Shown piece by piece: positions 41,599 through 51,049 of a DNA stretch of 64,000 bases. A model generated the notes under the pieces. That model had not been told where the DNA came from. It ran no database searches and worked only from the letters and a program-made list of their open reading frames with translations. The stretch's first letter is position 1. Every line of letters starts with the position of its first letter. A program made the position numbers and the translations under genes. The DNA is from Oscillospiraceae bacterium. GTDB taxonomy: Bacteria; Bacillota; Clostridia; Oscillospirales; Oscillospiraceae. The stretch spans positions 404-64,403 of the forward strand of contig CADBCV010000006.1 in NCBI GenBank assembly GCA_902793285.1. Reading direction: 5' to 3'.

Positions 41599-41769
41599 CA
41601 CCCTGACGTTTACATAAAACAGTATACCATATATTTCTTGGGAAAGCAAACAAAAACTGACGGCCTCCGCCCTCGCATCTTTTGCTTTACACAGCGGCAA
41701 AAAGGCGGTAAGATACGGCACGGCGGTTTTCGCCGGATTTTATCATGATTGTTATAAAGAGGTATTTCC

Positions 41770-42420
41770 ATGCAAAACTATGCAAAGCGCATTGTCATGA
41801 GCGTGCTCGGCGTCGTCATCAGCGGGCTGAGCGTCGGGCTTTTCAAACACGCGGCCTTCGGCGTCGATCCCTTTCAGACGCTCATGAGCGGGCTTGACGC
41901 GGTGATCCCGATCCGCTTCGGGACGCTGTATGTGATCGTGAATCTCCTGCTGCTGGTCTTCTCGCTCGTGATGGACCGGCGCAAGATCGGGCTTGCCACC
42001 TTTGTCAATCTCTTCCTCCTCGGCTATGTGGTGGAGTTTTCCAAGGCCCAGTGCGAAAGGCTCCTCCCGTCCCCGGCGATGGGGGTCCGGGTCCTGCTCT
42101 TCCTCGTGGGGCTTGCCATCCTGTCCCTTGCCTCCGCGCTCTACTTCACGGCGGATCTCGGCGTCTCTACCTATGACGCGGTGGCCCTCGTCTGGTCCGA
42201 GCGCCAGAAGAAGATCCCCTTCCAGTTCTGCCGCATCGTGACGGACAGCGTCTGCGTCATCGCGGGAATCGTCCTGTGCAGACTCTCCGGCATGGGCCTG
42301 CGGGAGATCCTCGGCTCGGTCGGCGTCGGCACGGTCGTCACCGCCTTTTTCATGGGCCCGCTCATCGCCTTCTTCAACAAAACCGTCGCCCGTCCCCTGC
42401 TCGGGAAACAGGAGGCGTAA
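41770..42420 (+). CDS. YczE/YitT-type integral membrane protein
   Basis: This 216-residue protein has five to six hydrophobic segments and the family motifs GVDPFQTLMSGL and LGVSTYDAVALV. It matches the YczE/YyaS group of membrane proteins of unknown function found in Firmicutes. It stands alone between the LysM peptide 3 promoter and a repeat-filled gap. Confidence 0.8.
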   Translation: MQNYAKRIVMSVLGVVISGLSVGLFKHAAFGVDPFQTLMSGLDAVIPIRFGTLYVIVNLLLLVFSLVMDRRKIGLATFVNLFLLGYVVEFSKAQCERLLPSPAMGVRVLLFLVGLAILSLASALYFTADLGVSTYDAVALVWSERQKKIPFQFCRIVTDSVCVIAGIVLCRLSGMGLREILGSVGVGTVVTAFFMGPLIAFFNKTVARPLLGKQEA

Positions 42421-42495
42421 ACGTCCGATGCCCTGTCGACCCGAATGACCCCGCAACAAAAACGTATGTATCGCAGGGAAATGTCCGACAATTCC

Positions 42496-42782
42496 GCAGG
42501 GGCGGAAATCATCCGCCCGCAGCCTCGCGGCATCGGAAGCGTGGGTATAAACAGGAAACATCCGTTCATCCCGTAGGGGCCGACGCCCTCGGCGGCCCGC
42601 AACGTCACCTTATTTGAGATGTACGTATAAAGGTACAAGCCCCGACCACACCGTAGGGGCGGCGGCTTGCCCCGCCCGGGCGGCTGATAGCCGCCCCTAC
42701 GGCAGACGGGGATCATTGTGCATCCCGGTATGCCTGTACCAGATCGTGGTCCACGGGCCGATGAGGGCATCGGCCCCTACGA
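42496..42782. repeat. CGTAGGGG repeat cluster upstream of gntR
   Basis: At least five copies or half copies start near 42496, 42572, 42651, 42682 and 42749, in both orientations, with spacers lacking open frames. The spacer at 42470-42495 (ATGTATCGCAGGGAAATGTC) resembles the outward flank at 36505-36547. Confidence 0.75.
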
Positions 42783-42814
42783 CAGGCGGCAGCATTTTTT
42801 CAACAGCTTCCCCC

Positions 42815-42843
42815 TTGACAGCGAGGGGGAAGTATGTTATACC
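42815..42843 (+). promoter_or_regulatory. Promoter of the gntR-ABC operon
   Basis: TTGACA (42815-42820) and TATACC (42838-42843) are separated by 17 bp. Confidence 0.75.
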
Positions 42844-42846
42844 ATA

Positions 42847-42871
42847 ACTGTACTAACCGGGTTAATACAGT
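42847..42871. promoter_or_regulatory. GntR operator palindrome
   Basis: ACTGTA-C-TAACC-G-GGTTA-A-TACAGT is a 25-bp inverted repeat with eleven matched pairs, placed over the transcription start, 24 bases before the gntR start codon. It is well placed for autorepression. Confidence 0.8.
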
Positions 42872-42894
42872 TGACACGCAAAGGAGGGGAAATC

Positions 42895-43257
42895 TTGATC
42901 CAAATCAACTACAACGATTCCCGCCCGATCTATGAGAAGGTGAAGGACTCCCTGCGGCAGCTCATCCTGAGCGGGGCCCTCGCGGAGGAGAACAAACTCC
43001 CCTCGGTGCGGGAGCTCGCCGTGAGTCTCACCATCAACCCCAACACTATCCAGCGCGCCTACCGCGAGCTGGAGCAGGAGGGCTACATCGTCTCGGTGCC
43101 GGGCAAGGGCAGCTTTGTGGCCCGCGGCGGCGGGGCGAAGGCCGCGCGGCGAAAGGAGCTCACGGAGAAGCTGCTTGCCGCGGCGGCGGAGCTGGAAGCC
43201 CTCGGCCTTTCGCGCGCGGAGATCGCGCAGCTTGTGAAGGAGGAACAGCATGATTGA
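42895..43257 (+). CDS. GntR-family (YtrA-type) regulator
   Basis: This 120-residue short GntR regulator has the winged helix RPIYEKVKDSLRQLILSGAL, LPSVRELAVSLTINPNTIQR and GYIVSVPGKGSFV, plus a C-terminal dimerisation helix. This is the YtrA subfamily that controls linked ABC exporters. TTG start at 42895 with AAGGAGG eight bases ahead. It overlaps the ATPase gene by eight bases. Confidence 0.88.
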   Translation: MIQINYNDSRPIYEKVKDSLRQLILSGALAEENKLPSVRELAVSLTINPNTIQRAYRELEQEGYIVSVPGKGSFVARGGGAKAARRKELTEKLLAAAAELEALGLSRAEIAQLVKEEQHD

Positions 43258-44143
43258 AGTACGCAGGCTCCAAAAGAGCTTTGACGGATTTGAGGCCCTG
43301 CGCGGGCTTGATATCACCGTGCCGCGGGGCGCGGTCTACGGCCTTGTGGGGCCGAACGGCGCGGGCAAGTCCACCGTGATCCGCCACCTCGCGGGCATCT
43401 ATCGCGGGGACAGCGGCGAGGTGCTGGTGGACGGGGAGCCGGTGTATGAAAACCCCAAGGTCAAGGCGCGCATCGCCCACATCCCGGACGACATCTTTTA
43501 TTTTAATTCCGCCACGGTGCGCGACATGAAAAATTTCTATCGCTCCATGATCCCCGCGTTCTCGGACGAGCGCTTTGAAAAGCTGCGCCCGGCGTTTCCG
43601 ATTGAGGAGAAGCAGACTGTGCGCAGGCTCTCGCGCGGGATGCAGAAGCAGGCGGCCTTCTGGATCGCCCTGAGCTGCTGCCCGGAGGTACTGCTCCTGG
43701 ACGAGCCGGTGGACGGCCTTGACCCCGTGATGCGCCGCCAGGTGTGGAGCCTTCTTTTGCAGGACGTGGCGGAGCGGGGGACGACGGTTCTGGTCTCGTC
43801 CCACAACCTGCGGGAACTGGAGGATGTGTGCGACCATGTGGGCATTATGGACCGGGGCCGGATGCTCCTGGAGCGGCCCCTTGCCGACATGCAGGAGAAC
43901 ATGGTGAAGATCCAGCTCGCCCTGCCGGAGGGACAGACCCTGCCGCAGGATCTCGACATCCTGCACGAGACGAAAACCGGGCGGCTCATTCAGCTCATCC
44001 TGCGCGGGCGGGCGGAGGAGCTCACGGCAAAGCTCTCACGCTGCGGCCCCTTCTTCCTGGACGTGCTGCCGCTGAGCCTGGAGGAAATTTTTATTTATGA
44101 GCTGGGAGGGGAAGATCATGAGATCCGGAACATCCTTCTTTAA
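43250..44143 (+). CDS. ABC transporter ATP-binding protein (YtrB-like)
   Basis: This 297-residue ATPase has Walker A GPNGAGKST, signature LSRGMQKQ (a variant of LSGGQ), Walker B VLLLDEPVDGLD and switch histidine SSHNL. The variant signature is common in the YtrB/EcsA type. It works with the following large permease; the substrate is unknown, and antibiotic or envelope stress export is the usual guess for YtrA-linked systems. Confidence 0.9.
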   Translation: MIEVRRLQKSFDGFEALRGLDITVPRGAVYGLVGPNGAGKSTVIRHLAGIYRGDSGEVLVDGEPVYENPKVKARIAHIPDDIFYFNSATVRDMKNFYRSMIPAFSDERFEKLRPAFPIEEKQTVRRLSRGMQKQAAFWIALSCCPEVLLLDEPVDGLDPVMRRQVWSLLLQDVAERGTTVLVSSHNLRELEDVCDHVGIMDRGRMLLERPLADMQENMVKIQLALPEGQTLPQDLDILHETKTGRLIQLILRGRAEELTAKLSRCGPFFLDVLPLSLEEIFIYELGGEDHEIRNILL

Positions 44144-45968
44144 TAAAGCGTTCTCAAAAAGCCTGCTGCGGCGCTTCTGGCCGCTCTGGGCGCTGTGGCT
44201 GGTTTTGCTGCTCACGATCGGCGTGGGGGACCCCCTGGGCTATGCGCCGGAATCCTATCCGAGCCGGGCGCTCTATGCCGGAGAGCTCAATCATGTGATC
44301 CTGGAGGTCGGCGTCGCCCTCGTGTACTGCTCCATGGCGGCGGGTCCCCTCGTTGCGATGGCGATGCTGGGCTATCTCTACAGCCCCCGCGCCTGCGGCA
44401 TGGTGAACGCCCTCCCCATGCGGCGGGAAGAGACCTATTTCACCGCAGTGCTGACGGGCATTGTCCCCATGCTCGCGGCGGACGTGCTGGCATATCTTGT
44501 GCTCCTCGCCCTCTTCGGGAGAGTCGAGGGGATCAATCCCGCCAATATCCACCTCTGGCTCGGGCTTGTGGTCCTGGGGAATGTGGCCTTCTACGGCTTT
44601 GCCTGCTTCTGCGGGGTGCTCACGGGCAATACCGTGGTGCTGCCGCTCGTGTATGTCGCCCTCGGCTTTGCCGCCTGGGTGGTGGAGAACACCGTGCGGG
44701 AGCTTCTGAGCGTCCTGGTCTACGGCTATACCTGGCAGGGCGTGGCCTTCGGCTGGCTCTCGCCCATCCCCTGCACCTTCAACACGGTCCAGGTCTTCCG
44801 CTGGGCCGCCGCGAACGGCGCTCCGGATGAGGAGCTCACCTGGTATGTGGGCGGCGTGCCCTATCTCGCGTGCCTCTGCGCCGCCGGGATCGCACTCGCG
44901 GTCCTCGCGGTGCTGATCATCAAAAAGCGCCACATGGAGACGGCGGGGGACATTGTCGCCGTCCCGGTCCTGCGGCCCATCTTCCGCGTGTGCATGGCGG
45001 TGGGCACAGGCCTCGTGCTCGCAACCTTCGGCTCCGACGCCTTCTTCGGAAACCGCCCGACAGCCCTCGCCGTGATCCTGATGCTGGTCCTCGGCGCGGC
45101 GCTGGGGTATTTCATGGCGGAGGCGCTCATCAAAAAGACGCTCCGCGTCTTCAAACACGGCTGGGGGCAGCTTGGCCTGATCTGCCTCTGCCTCGCCCTG
45201 CCGTTTATCCTCGCAAAGCTCGATGTGACGGGCTACGAGACGCGTATCCCCGACCCGGCGCAGGTGGCGCAGGTCTCCCTGGGCTACAGCACGGCAAACA
45301 AGCTCACGGAGCGGGACTCGATCCTGGCCGCTGAGGAATTTCACCGCCGCCTCATCGAACACAAGGCGGAGAACGAAAAGGCGCGCCGCCGGGTGTATAC
45401 CATGATCCCGCTGGCCTATACCCTGCGGGACGGCACAACGGTCGAGCGCCTCTACCGCATCCCGAACGACGCACGGGCCTGGGAAGATCCCGACTCCGAC
45501 ATCGCGGCCTATGAGCAGGTTTTGAACCTGCCGGAGCTGATCCTGCGCCGCACCGGGGCAAAGCGCGGCTTTACAGCCGAGGATGTGGACCGCGCAGTTC
45601 TCGAACTGAGAACGTCCCGGGGAAACGGCGTCGTGAGCAGCACGCTCTCCCTCACACCCGAGCAGGCCCTGAGCCTTTTTGAGGAGGGCGTCTGGCTTGA
45701 TGCGAAAGAGGGGACCATCGCCCGCTGGTTCATGTTTGCAAGGGACGAGTCCCGGGCAGAGGTGTCCAATGTGGATCTCACGCTGGAGCTTCGCGGCGCG
45801 GAGGACCTCCCTTTCCGGGTCACCGCGCAGAGCGGCGCTGTGCACATGTATAAGGATGACGAGTATTATAACTTCAACGTCTCCCTCACGGCTGAGCACA
45901 CCCTCCGCTGGCTGGAGGAGAATCTTGGGATCACGCCCGTCCCGGAGACGGAGGTCGGCGTCGGCTGA
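44118..45968 (+). CDS. ABC transporter permease with large C-terminal extracytoplasmic domain
   Basis: This 616-residue protein has about eight membrane segments within residues 25-385 and then about 230 residues without hydrophobic segments. That tail ends in a wall-facing domain (AEEFHRRLIEHKAENEKARR, LRWLEENLGITPVPE). The ATG at 44118 lies inside the ATPase gene's last codons with GGGAGGGG six bases ahead. The last domain is longer than in most YtrC/D permeases. Confidence 0.8.
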   Translation: MRSGTSFFNKAFSKSLLRRFWPLWALWLVLLLTIGVGDPLGYAPESYPSRALYAGELNHVILEVGVALVYCSMAAGPLVAMAMLGYLYSPRACGMVNALPMRREETYFTAVLTGIVPMLAADVLAYLVLLALFGRVEGINPANIHLWLGLVVLGNVAFYGFACFCGVLTGNTVVLPLVYVALGFAAWVVENTVRELLSVLVYGYTWQGVAFGWLSPIPCTFNTVQVFRWAAANGAPDEELTWYVGGVPYLACLCAAGIALAVLAVLIIKKRHMETAGDIVAVPVLRPIFRVCMAVGTGLVLATFGSDAFFGNRPTALAVILMLVLGAALGYFMAEALIKKTLRVFKHGWGQLGLICLCLALPFILAKLDVTGYETRIPDPAQVAQVSLGYSTANKLTERDSILAAEEFHRRLIEHKAENEKARRRVYTMIPLAYTLRDGTTVERLYRIPNDARAWEDPDSDIAAYEQVLNLPELILRRTGAKRGFTAEDVDRAVLELRTSRGNGVVSSTLSLTPEQALSLFEEGVWLDAKEGTIARWFMFARDESRAEVSNVDLTLELRGAEDLPFRVTAQSGAVHMYKDDEYYNFNVSLTAEHTLRWLEENLGITPVPETEVGVG

Positions 45969-46019
45969 GCCGTTCACAAACTCTTCGGCGATCGTTTAAA
46001 AAACCTTGTTCCTTTGTTC

Positions 46020-46048
46020 ATGACTGTGTCATAATTCTTTCGTATAGT
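46020..46048 (+). promoter_or_regulatory. Promoter of the HtrA-like protease gene
   Basis: ATGACT (46020-46025) and TATAGT (46043-46048) are spaced 17 bp apart. Confidence 0.5.
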
Positions 46049-46109
46049 ATGCGCGTAAACAAAAGCAGGCCTGCTTTGCTACGATTCCAAAAATAAGAAG
46101 GTTTGTAAA

Positions 46110-47483
46110 ATGTTTGATCCGGAAGAAGAATTCATGCCGGGCAGCGAGAAGACGCAGAGTGAACAAACCGACAGAATAAACGGCGAGTACCACTATAAAA
46201 ACGGCTATTCCCAGCGCATCTACTCCGATGCTCACTATGTCCGCGCGGATGAGAGCACCACGCCCCCGCGCTACTATACCCCGCCCCAGAAGCCCGAAAA
46301 GGAGGAGCGGCCCGCCAAGACCCGCCGGGGTGCAAGTCTCGGCGCGGTGATCGCAAGCTGTCTCGTGTGCGCCATACTCGGCAGCGTGGGCGGCGGCGCC
46401 CTGGTGGGCTCCGTCCTCACCAAGCGCGTCGACACGCTGGAGGAGAACGTCACCACCCTGAGCGAGCGGCAGCCCATCCTCCAGCAGACCACCGTCACGG
46501 CCCCCGCCGCGACGACCACCGCCTACACGGGCGAGCTGACCGCCGGCGATATCTATGACATGGCCTGCCAGCAGGTCGTCGGCGTGAGCACCTCCGTCAC
46601 CTATACAAACTTCTTCGGGATGCCCGTCTCCGCCGCGGTCAGCGGCTCCGGCTTCATCATCACCTCGGACGGCTACATCATGACCAACTGCCATGTCGTG
46701 GAGGATGCCTACAAGCGGGATCTGGATGTGGATGTCATCCTGCACGACGGGACGCGCTACAGCGCCCAGATCGTGGGCCTTGAGCCGGACAATGACATCG
46801 CCATCCTGAAGATCGACGCCACCGGCCTGAACGCCGCGACCCTCGGCAACAGCGACACCATGCGCGTGGGCGACAGCGTCTACGCCGTAGGCAACCCCCT
46901 CGGTGAGCTGGACTTCTCTATGACCTCCGGCCATGTCAGCGCCAAGGACCGCCGCATCGTTACCGACGCCCATAACGAAGCCATCGCCATGTTCCAGTTC
47001 GACGCGGCCATCAACTCCGGCAACTCCGGCGGCCCGGTCTACAACGCCCGCGGCGAAGTCGTCGGCGTCGCCACGGCAAAGCCCGCCGCCTCCAGCGTGG
47101 AGGGCATCAGCTTCGCTATCCCCATCAATGACGCCGCCGTCATCGCCAAGGACATCATGACCACCGGCTATGTTACCGGCAAGGCCTGGCTCGGCGTCAC
47201 CGTCAACAGCAAGTATAACGAGATGTACGCCCAGTACTACGGCTGGCCCGTCGGAGCCTATATCGACGATGTCACTGAGGGAAGCTGTGCCGAGGCTGCC
47301 GGTATCGAGTCCGGCGATATCATCACCAAAGTCGACGGCGAAGAGATCACAAGCTATGACGATCTGCGCGCCGCCATCAAGCACCACTCCGCCGGCCAGA
47401 CCGTCGAGGTCGAGCTCTACCGCGCCGACGAGAGCCGCACCGTCAGCGTCACCTTTGACGAGGAGCGGCCCGCTGCCAATTGA
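46110..47483 (+). CDS. HtrA/DegP-like membrane-anchored serine protease with PDZ domain
   Basis: This 457-residue protein has a polar cytoplasmic tail, one membrane helix near residues 75-100 and a Thr-rich linker. The S1C protease domain has the triad His in MTNCHVVED (about 194), Asp in EPDNDIAIL (about 229) and Ser in NSGNSGGPV (about 306). A C-terminal PDZ domain contains AWLGVTV and AAGIESGDIITKVDG. It degrades misfolded exported proteins. Confidence 0.92.
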   Translation: MFDPEEEFMPGSEKTQSEQTDRINGEYHYKNGYSQRIYSDAHYVRADESTTPPRYYTPPQKPEKEERPAKTRRGASLGAVIASCLVCAILGSVGGGALVGSVLTKRVDTLEENVTTLSERQPILQQTTVTAPAATTTAYTGELTAGDIYDMACQQVVGVSTSVTYTNFFGMPVSAAVSGSGFIITSDGYIMTNCHVVEDAYKRDLDVDVILHDGTRYSAQIVGLEPDNDIAILKIDATGLNAATLGNSDTMRVGDSVYAVGNPLGELDFSMTSGHVSAKDRRIVTDAHNEAIAMFQFDAAINSGNSGGPVYNARGEVVGVATAKPAASSVEGISFAIPINDAAVIAKDIMTTGYVTGKAWLGVTVNSKYNEMYAQYYGWPVGAYIDDVTEGSCAEAAGIESGDIITKVDGEEITSYDDLRAAIKHHSAGQTVEVELYRADESRTVSVTFDEERPAAN

Positions 47484-47527
47484 TACTTTTCTTTCTCCTA
47501 TATCCTCTCTTTTCTCCCAAACGAAGG

Positions 47528-47557
47528 GCCGCAGGTCTATACCTGCGGTTCTTTGTT
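47528..47557 (+). terminator. Terminator after the protease gene
   Basis: GCCGCAGGT pairs with ACCTGCGGT around CTAT, followed by TTCTTTGTTTT. Confidence 0.75.
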
Positions 47558-48073
47558 TTACCCCCAGAGGAGCCGGCAGATCCAGGCCGCGGAGAGAAAG
47601 CACACCAGATCCGCGAACAGCGCCGCGGGGAGGGCGCGCCCGCCGTGCTTGACCCCGGCGGCGGAGAAATAGACCGCGATGACATAAAAGCTCGTCTCGC
47701 TCGAGCCCAGCATCACCGCCGCCGTCCTGCCGATGAGCGAGTCCGGCCCGTGCCGCTGCATGAGCTCCGTCGCCGCGGCGAGCGCGCCGCTGCCCGAGAG
47801 TGGCCGCAGCAGCATGAGGATGCCGGTCTCCTCCGGCACGCCGAGAAGAGTGAAGAGCGGTCGCAGCACCTGCCCCAGAAGCTCAGGGAGACCCGCGGCC
47901 CGCAGAAGCCGCAGGGCCGGGAAGATGACGAGCAGGGACGGCAGGATGCTCCACGTGAGTTGAAGTCCCTTCTTCGCGCCCTCGGTCATCGCCTCATACA
48001 CATCCGCACCGCGCAGGGCTGCGAGCAGCATCGCCCCCAGCACCAGCAGCGGCACCGCGAGCGGGGCGATCAA
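47558..48073 (-). CDS. spmB: Spore maturation protein B
   Basis: This 171-residue polytopic protein has the SpmB/nucleoside-recognition (Gate) domain features LTWSILPSLLVIFPALRLLR, LLRPLSGSGALAAATELM and GSSETSFYVIAVYFSAAG. With SpmA it is needed for spore core dehydration in Bacillus. It overlaps the spmA stop by four bases. Confidence 0.92.
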   Translation of the reverse strand: MIAPLAVPLLVLGAMLLAALRGADVYEAMTEGAKKGLQLTWSILPSLLVIFPALRLLRAAGLPELLGQVLRPLFTLLGVPEETGILMLLRPLSGSGALAAATELMQRHGPDSLIGRTAAVMLGSSETSFYVIAVYFSAAGVKHGGRALPAALFADLVCFLSAAWICRLLWG

Positions 48074-48630
48074 GACCGGCCCCCGTTCAGAACCCGCACC
48101 GCCGAAAGCCCCGCCGCGAGGGCGAGGGCGCTCACGATCCAGACGGCGGGCGTGATGTCAAAGGGGGCCGCGCTCCCGAGCGATGCGCGGATGGAGGCCA
48201 CCGTCGTCGGCAGGAGCTGGACGGAGGCAGTGTTCAGCACCACGAGGGTGTTGAGCTCCCAGCGCGCGCCGAGACGCCGGAGCCCCCGCGCGGCCCGGAC
48301 GCCGGCGGGCGTCGCGGCGTTTCCGAGCCCCAGCATGTTCGCGCCGAGATTTTCCGACAGCGCGGCGAGCACTTCCGCATCCTGCGCGCCCATTGGAAAA
48401 AGCCGCCGCAGGAAGGGCCTGAGAAGGCGGGACAGGGTAGCCGCGGCGCCCCCGCGCTCCAAGAGCTCCCCCACGGCGGACCAGAGACAGAGTGCCGAGG
48501 CAAGGTCTATCGCAAAGCGCAGCGCATCCCGCGTCCCTTCCAGCACGGCAGCCCCGGTTTCCGCTGTTGAGTCCTGGAAAAAAGCTGCAAAAACTGATAC
48601 GAAAAAAATGGAAATTAGCGCAAAAGACAA
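48070..48630 (-). CDS. spmA: Spore maturation protein A
   Basis: This 186-residue membrane protein has the matching SpmA motifs LENLGANMLGLGNAATPAG-like ALSENLGANMLGLGNAATPA and ELNTLVVLNTASVQLLPTT. A TTG start at 48630 is placed six bases after GAGGTG. Presence of spmAB indicates an endospore former. Confidence 0.9.
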   Translation of the reverse strand: MSFALISIFFVSVFAAFFQDSTAETGAAVLEGTRDALRFAIDLASALCLWSAVGELLERGGAAATLSRLLRPFLRRLFPMGAQDAEVLAALSENLGANMLGLGNAATPAGVRAARGLRRLGARWELNTLVVLNTASVQLLPTTVASIRASLGSAAPFDITPAVWIVSALALAAGLSAVRVLNGGRS

Positions 48631-48712
48631 AAAAACACCTCATTTTTGGTGCAGGTTTTACAGAAAAGATAAGAACTTTTTATGAACAATTGCAAAACTT
48701 CTGCTTTAGGGC

Positions 48713-48741
48713 TTGTAATTTTCGCGGAAAAATGATATAAG
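48713..48741 (+). promoter_or_regulatory. Promoter of the abrB-family gene
   Basis: TTGTAA (48713-48718) and TATAAG (48736-48741) are spaced 17 bp apart, in an unusually AT-rich 210-base gap that holds no gene. Confidence 0.7.
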
Positions 48742-48844
48742 ATGCTATAAATATTTACGAAATTGTAATTTTTTACCAATCTTTGTAAGTATTTCTGTGC
48801 GAATGAGGTAAAGAAATTCACAAGAAAGCAGAGGGGATGCTTAC

Positions 48845-49090
48845 GTGAAGTCCACTGGTATCGTACGAAGAGTCGACGAACTTGGACGTATCGTATTGCC
48901 GATTGAAATGCGTCGCACCCTTAACATCGGGGAGAAGGACTCCCTTGAAATCTATGTTGACGGCGACAGCATTATTCTTCGCAAATATCAGGCGGCTTGT
49001 GTATTCTGCGGCAGTTCCAAGAAGATCGTGAATTACCGCGGGAAAAACGTCTGCCCTGACTGCATTGCGAAGCTCAAAGAGCTGTACTGA
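48845..49090 (+). CDS. abrB: AbrB/SpoVT-family transition-state regulator
   Basis: This 81-residue protein has a swapped-hairpin AbrB DNA-binding domain (STGIVRRVDELGRIVLPIEM, RRTLNIGEKDSLEIYVDGDS). A short zinc-knuckle-like tail has CVFCGSS and CPDCIAKL. The Cys pairs are normal in clostridial AbrB proteins. It begins with GTG. It probably controls stationary-phase or sporulation genes. Confidence 0.9.
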   Translation: MKSTGIVRRVDELGRIVLPIEMRRTLNIGEKDSLEIYVDGDSIILRKYQAACVFCGSSKKIVNYRGKNVCPDCIAKLKELY

Positions 49091-49130
49091 TACCGGCCGC
49101 AGATTTTTCTCACACGTGCGGTGTCGCGCA

Positions 49131-49176
49131 GACAAGCGAAAACCCCCGGACATTTGTCCGGGGGTTTTCGCTTGTC
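49131..49176. terminator. 22-bp perfect terminator hairpin
   Basis: GACAAGCGAAAACCCCCGGA continues to a 22-base arm fully complementary to the downstream arm, with A-runs and T-runs inside the stem; it works on both strands. Confidence 0.85.
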
Positions 49177-49186
49177 TGCATTCTTT

Positions 49187-49280
49187 GTCATCCTGAGCGG
49201 AGCGAAGCGGAGTCGAAGGATCTCGCGGCTGCCTGCAAAAGGTACGGGATTCTTCGTCGCTGCGCTCCTCAGAATGACAT
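49187..49280. repeat. Short MITE-like repeat, TGTCATCCTGAGC type
   Basis: The ends TGTCATCCTGAGCGGAGCG and CGCTCCTCAGAATGACA are inverted copies. A GTCGAAGGATCTCGCG interior resembles repeats widespread in gut Firmicutes. It is flanked by a duplicated TGTCCGGGGGTTTT (49155-49168 and 49292-49305). Confidence 0.7.
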
Positions 49281-49320
49281 GATCGTTGATCTGTCCGGGG
49301 GTTTTGCGTTTTCACCTTAC

Positions 49321-50862
49321 TTATTTGGCGTAGTCGATGGCCTTGGTCTCGCGCAGGAGGTGGACCTTGATCTGACCGGGGTAGGTCAGCTCCTCCTCGA
49401 TCTTCTTGGCGATATCCCGGGCGAGCAGGACCATCTGATCCTCGCTCACATCCTCGGGCTTGACCATGATGCGGATCTCGCGGCCCGCCTGGATGGCGTA
49501 GGAGCTCGCGATGCCGGGGAAGCTCTTGGAGACCTCCTCGAGCTTTTCGAGGCGCTTGACGTAGTTTTCGATGTTCTCGCGCCGTGCGCCGGGGCGGGCG
49601 GCCGAGATGGCGTCCGCCGCCTGGACAAGGCACGCCTCGATGCTGTGGGGCTCCACGTCGCCGTGGTGGGCCTCGATGCAGTGGATGACGGCCTCAGACT
49701 CCTTGTACTTGCGCGCGATGTCGACGCCGATGGTGACATGGCTGCCCTCGACCTCGTGGTCGATGGACTTGCCGAGGTCGTGCAGCAGACCCGCGCGCTT
49801 TGCGACGTTCACATCCGCGCCGAGCTCCGCCGCCATAAGGCCCGCCAAATGGGACACCTCGATGGAGTGGTTCAGCACGTTCTGGCCGTAGCTCGTGCGG
49901 TACTTCATGCGGCCGAGCAGCTTGATGATCTCGGGGTGCAGGCCGTGGATATTGGTCTCGAACACGGCGCGCTCGCCCTCGGCCTTGATGGTGGCGTTGA
50001 CCTCCTTCTGGGCTTTGGCGACCATCTCCTCGATGCGGGCGGGGTGGATGCGGCCGTCCTGGATGAGCTTCTCCAAGGCGAGGCGCGCGACCTCACGCCG
50101 GACGGGGTCGAAGCTGGAGACCGTGATGGCCTCGGGGGTGTCGTCGATAATGAGGTCGCAGCCCGTGAGCGTTTCGATGCTGCGGATGTTGCGGCCCTCG
50201 CGGCCGATGATGCGGCCCTTCATCTCGTCGTTGGGGAGGGGGACGACGGAGACGGTGATTTCGCTTGCGTGGTCGGCGGCGCAGCGCTGGATGGCGGTGG
50301 CGACGATTTCTCTCGCTCTCTCGTCCGCCTCATCCTTGAACTGTGCCTCGACCTCCTTGACCTTCATGGCCATCTCGTGGGTGACCTCGTCGCGGATGTT
50401 GGCGATGAGGTAGGCCTTCGCCTCTTCCACGGTGAAGCCGGAGATCTTTTCCAGCATTTCAAGCTGGCTCTTCTTCACAAGGCCGATCTCCTGCTGCTGC
50501 GCTTCGGCGGCGGCGATTTTGTTCTGCAGGGTCTCGTTTTTCTTCTCGGCCGCGTCGATCTTCTTGTCCAGGTTCTCCTCCTTCTGCTGAAGGCGGCGCT
50601 CCTGCTTGGACAGCTCTGCTCTGCGTTCCTTGACTTCCCGCTCGTACTCGGAGCGGCTTTTGTGTATCTCTTCCTTTGCCTCAACAAGCGCCTCTCTCTT
50701 CTTGCTCTCGGCGCTCTTGATCGCTTCATTTACAATCCGTCTGGCCTCCTCCTCGGCGCTCGTGATCTCGCGCTCGGCGACCTTCTTGCGGTAGGCAATG
50801 CCTGCCCCAAAGCCCGCGGCGGCCAGGACGATCATCAAAATGATGGCTAATACCAATGGCAT
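49321..50862 (-). CDS. rny: Ribonuclease Y
   Basis: This 513-residue RNase Y has an N-terminal membrane anchor ([20 protein letters not shown]) and a long coiled coil (residues about 30-150). A KH domain ([20 protein letters not shown]) follows, then the HD phosphodiesterase ([50 protein letters not shown]). It initiates mRNA decay at the membrane. Confidence 0.96.
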   Translation of the reverse strand: MPLVLAIILMIVLAAAGFGAGIAYRKKVAEREITSAEEEARRIVNEAIKSAESKKREALVEAKEEIHKSRSEYEREVKERRAELSKQERRLQQKEENLDKKIDAAEKKNETLQNKIAAAEAQQQEIGLVKKSQLEMLEKISGFTVEEAKAYLIANIRDEVTHEMAMKVKEVEAQFKDEADERAREIVATAIQRCAADHASEITVSVVPLPNDEMKGRIIGREGRNIRSIETLTGCDLIIDDTPEAITVSSFDPVRREVARLALEKLIQDGRIHPARIEEMVAKAQKEVNATIKAEGERAVFETNIHGLHPEIIKLLGRMKYRTSYGQNVLNHSIEVSHLAGLMAAELGADVNVAKRAGLLHDLGKSIDHEVEGSHVTIGVDIARKYKESEAVIHCIEAHHGDVEPHSIEACLVQAADAISAARPGARRENIENYVKRLEKLEEVSKSFPGIASSYAIQAGREIRIMVKPEDVSEDQMVLLARDIAKKIEEELTYPGQIKVHLLRETKAIDYAK

Positions 50863-50939
50863 GGTAAGGGGTTACACCTCCAATCTTTCAGAATTTCACG
50901 CAGGGTGATTCGATAGCTGCGTTGGCTCTATCGTAAGGA

Positions 50940-51049
50940 ACGGGTCACACAGACCCGTCAAAGTTGAGAAGTAATATCAATCGGGAGCTCCCCATGCTCC
51001 GCCATAATATTAACTAAGTTATTTTACCGTCTTCTCAAAATTATGTCAA
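50940..51049 (-). promoter_or_regulatory. Promoter and structured leader of rny
   Basis: TTGACA (51044-51049) and TAAAAT (51021-51026) are spaced 17 bp apart on the minus strand. The resulting leader is about 150 nt and includes a GGAGC/GCTCC hairpin and the stem ACGGGTC/GACCCGT (50940-50958). The 325-base gap holds no gene. Confidence 0.7.

Noticed and set aside
36247..42782. CRISPR-like array
   Set aside because: The repeats are palindromic, irregularly spaced, in both orientations and of variable arms; there are no uniform spacers and no cas genes.
46020..46048. Fourth TGTGACA promoter upstream of the HtrA-like gene
   Set aside because: ACTGTGTCATAA is palindromic rather than a direct repeat, and the spacing to TATAGT differs.
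47480..48685. 401-codon plus-strand frame across spmB/spmA
   Set aside because: Basic, low-complexity translation opposite two recognisable spore genes.
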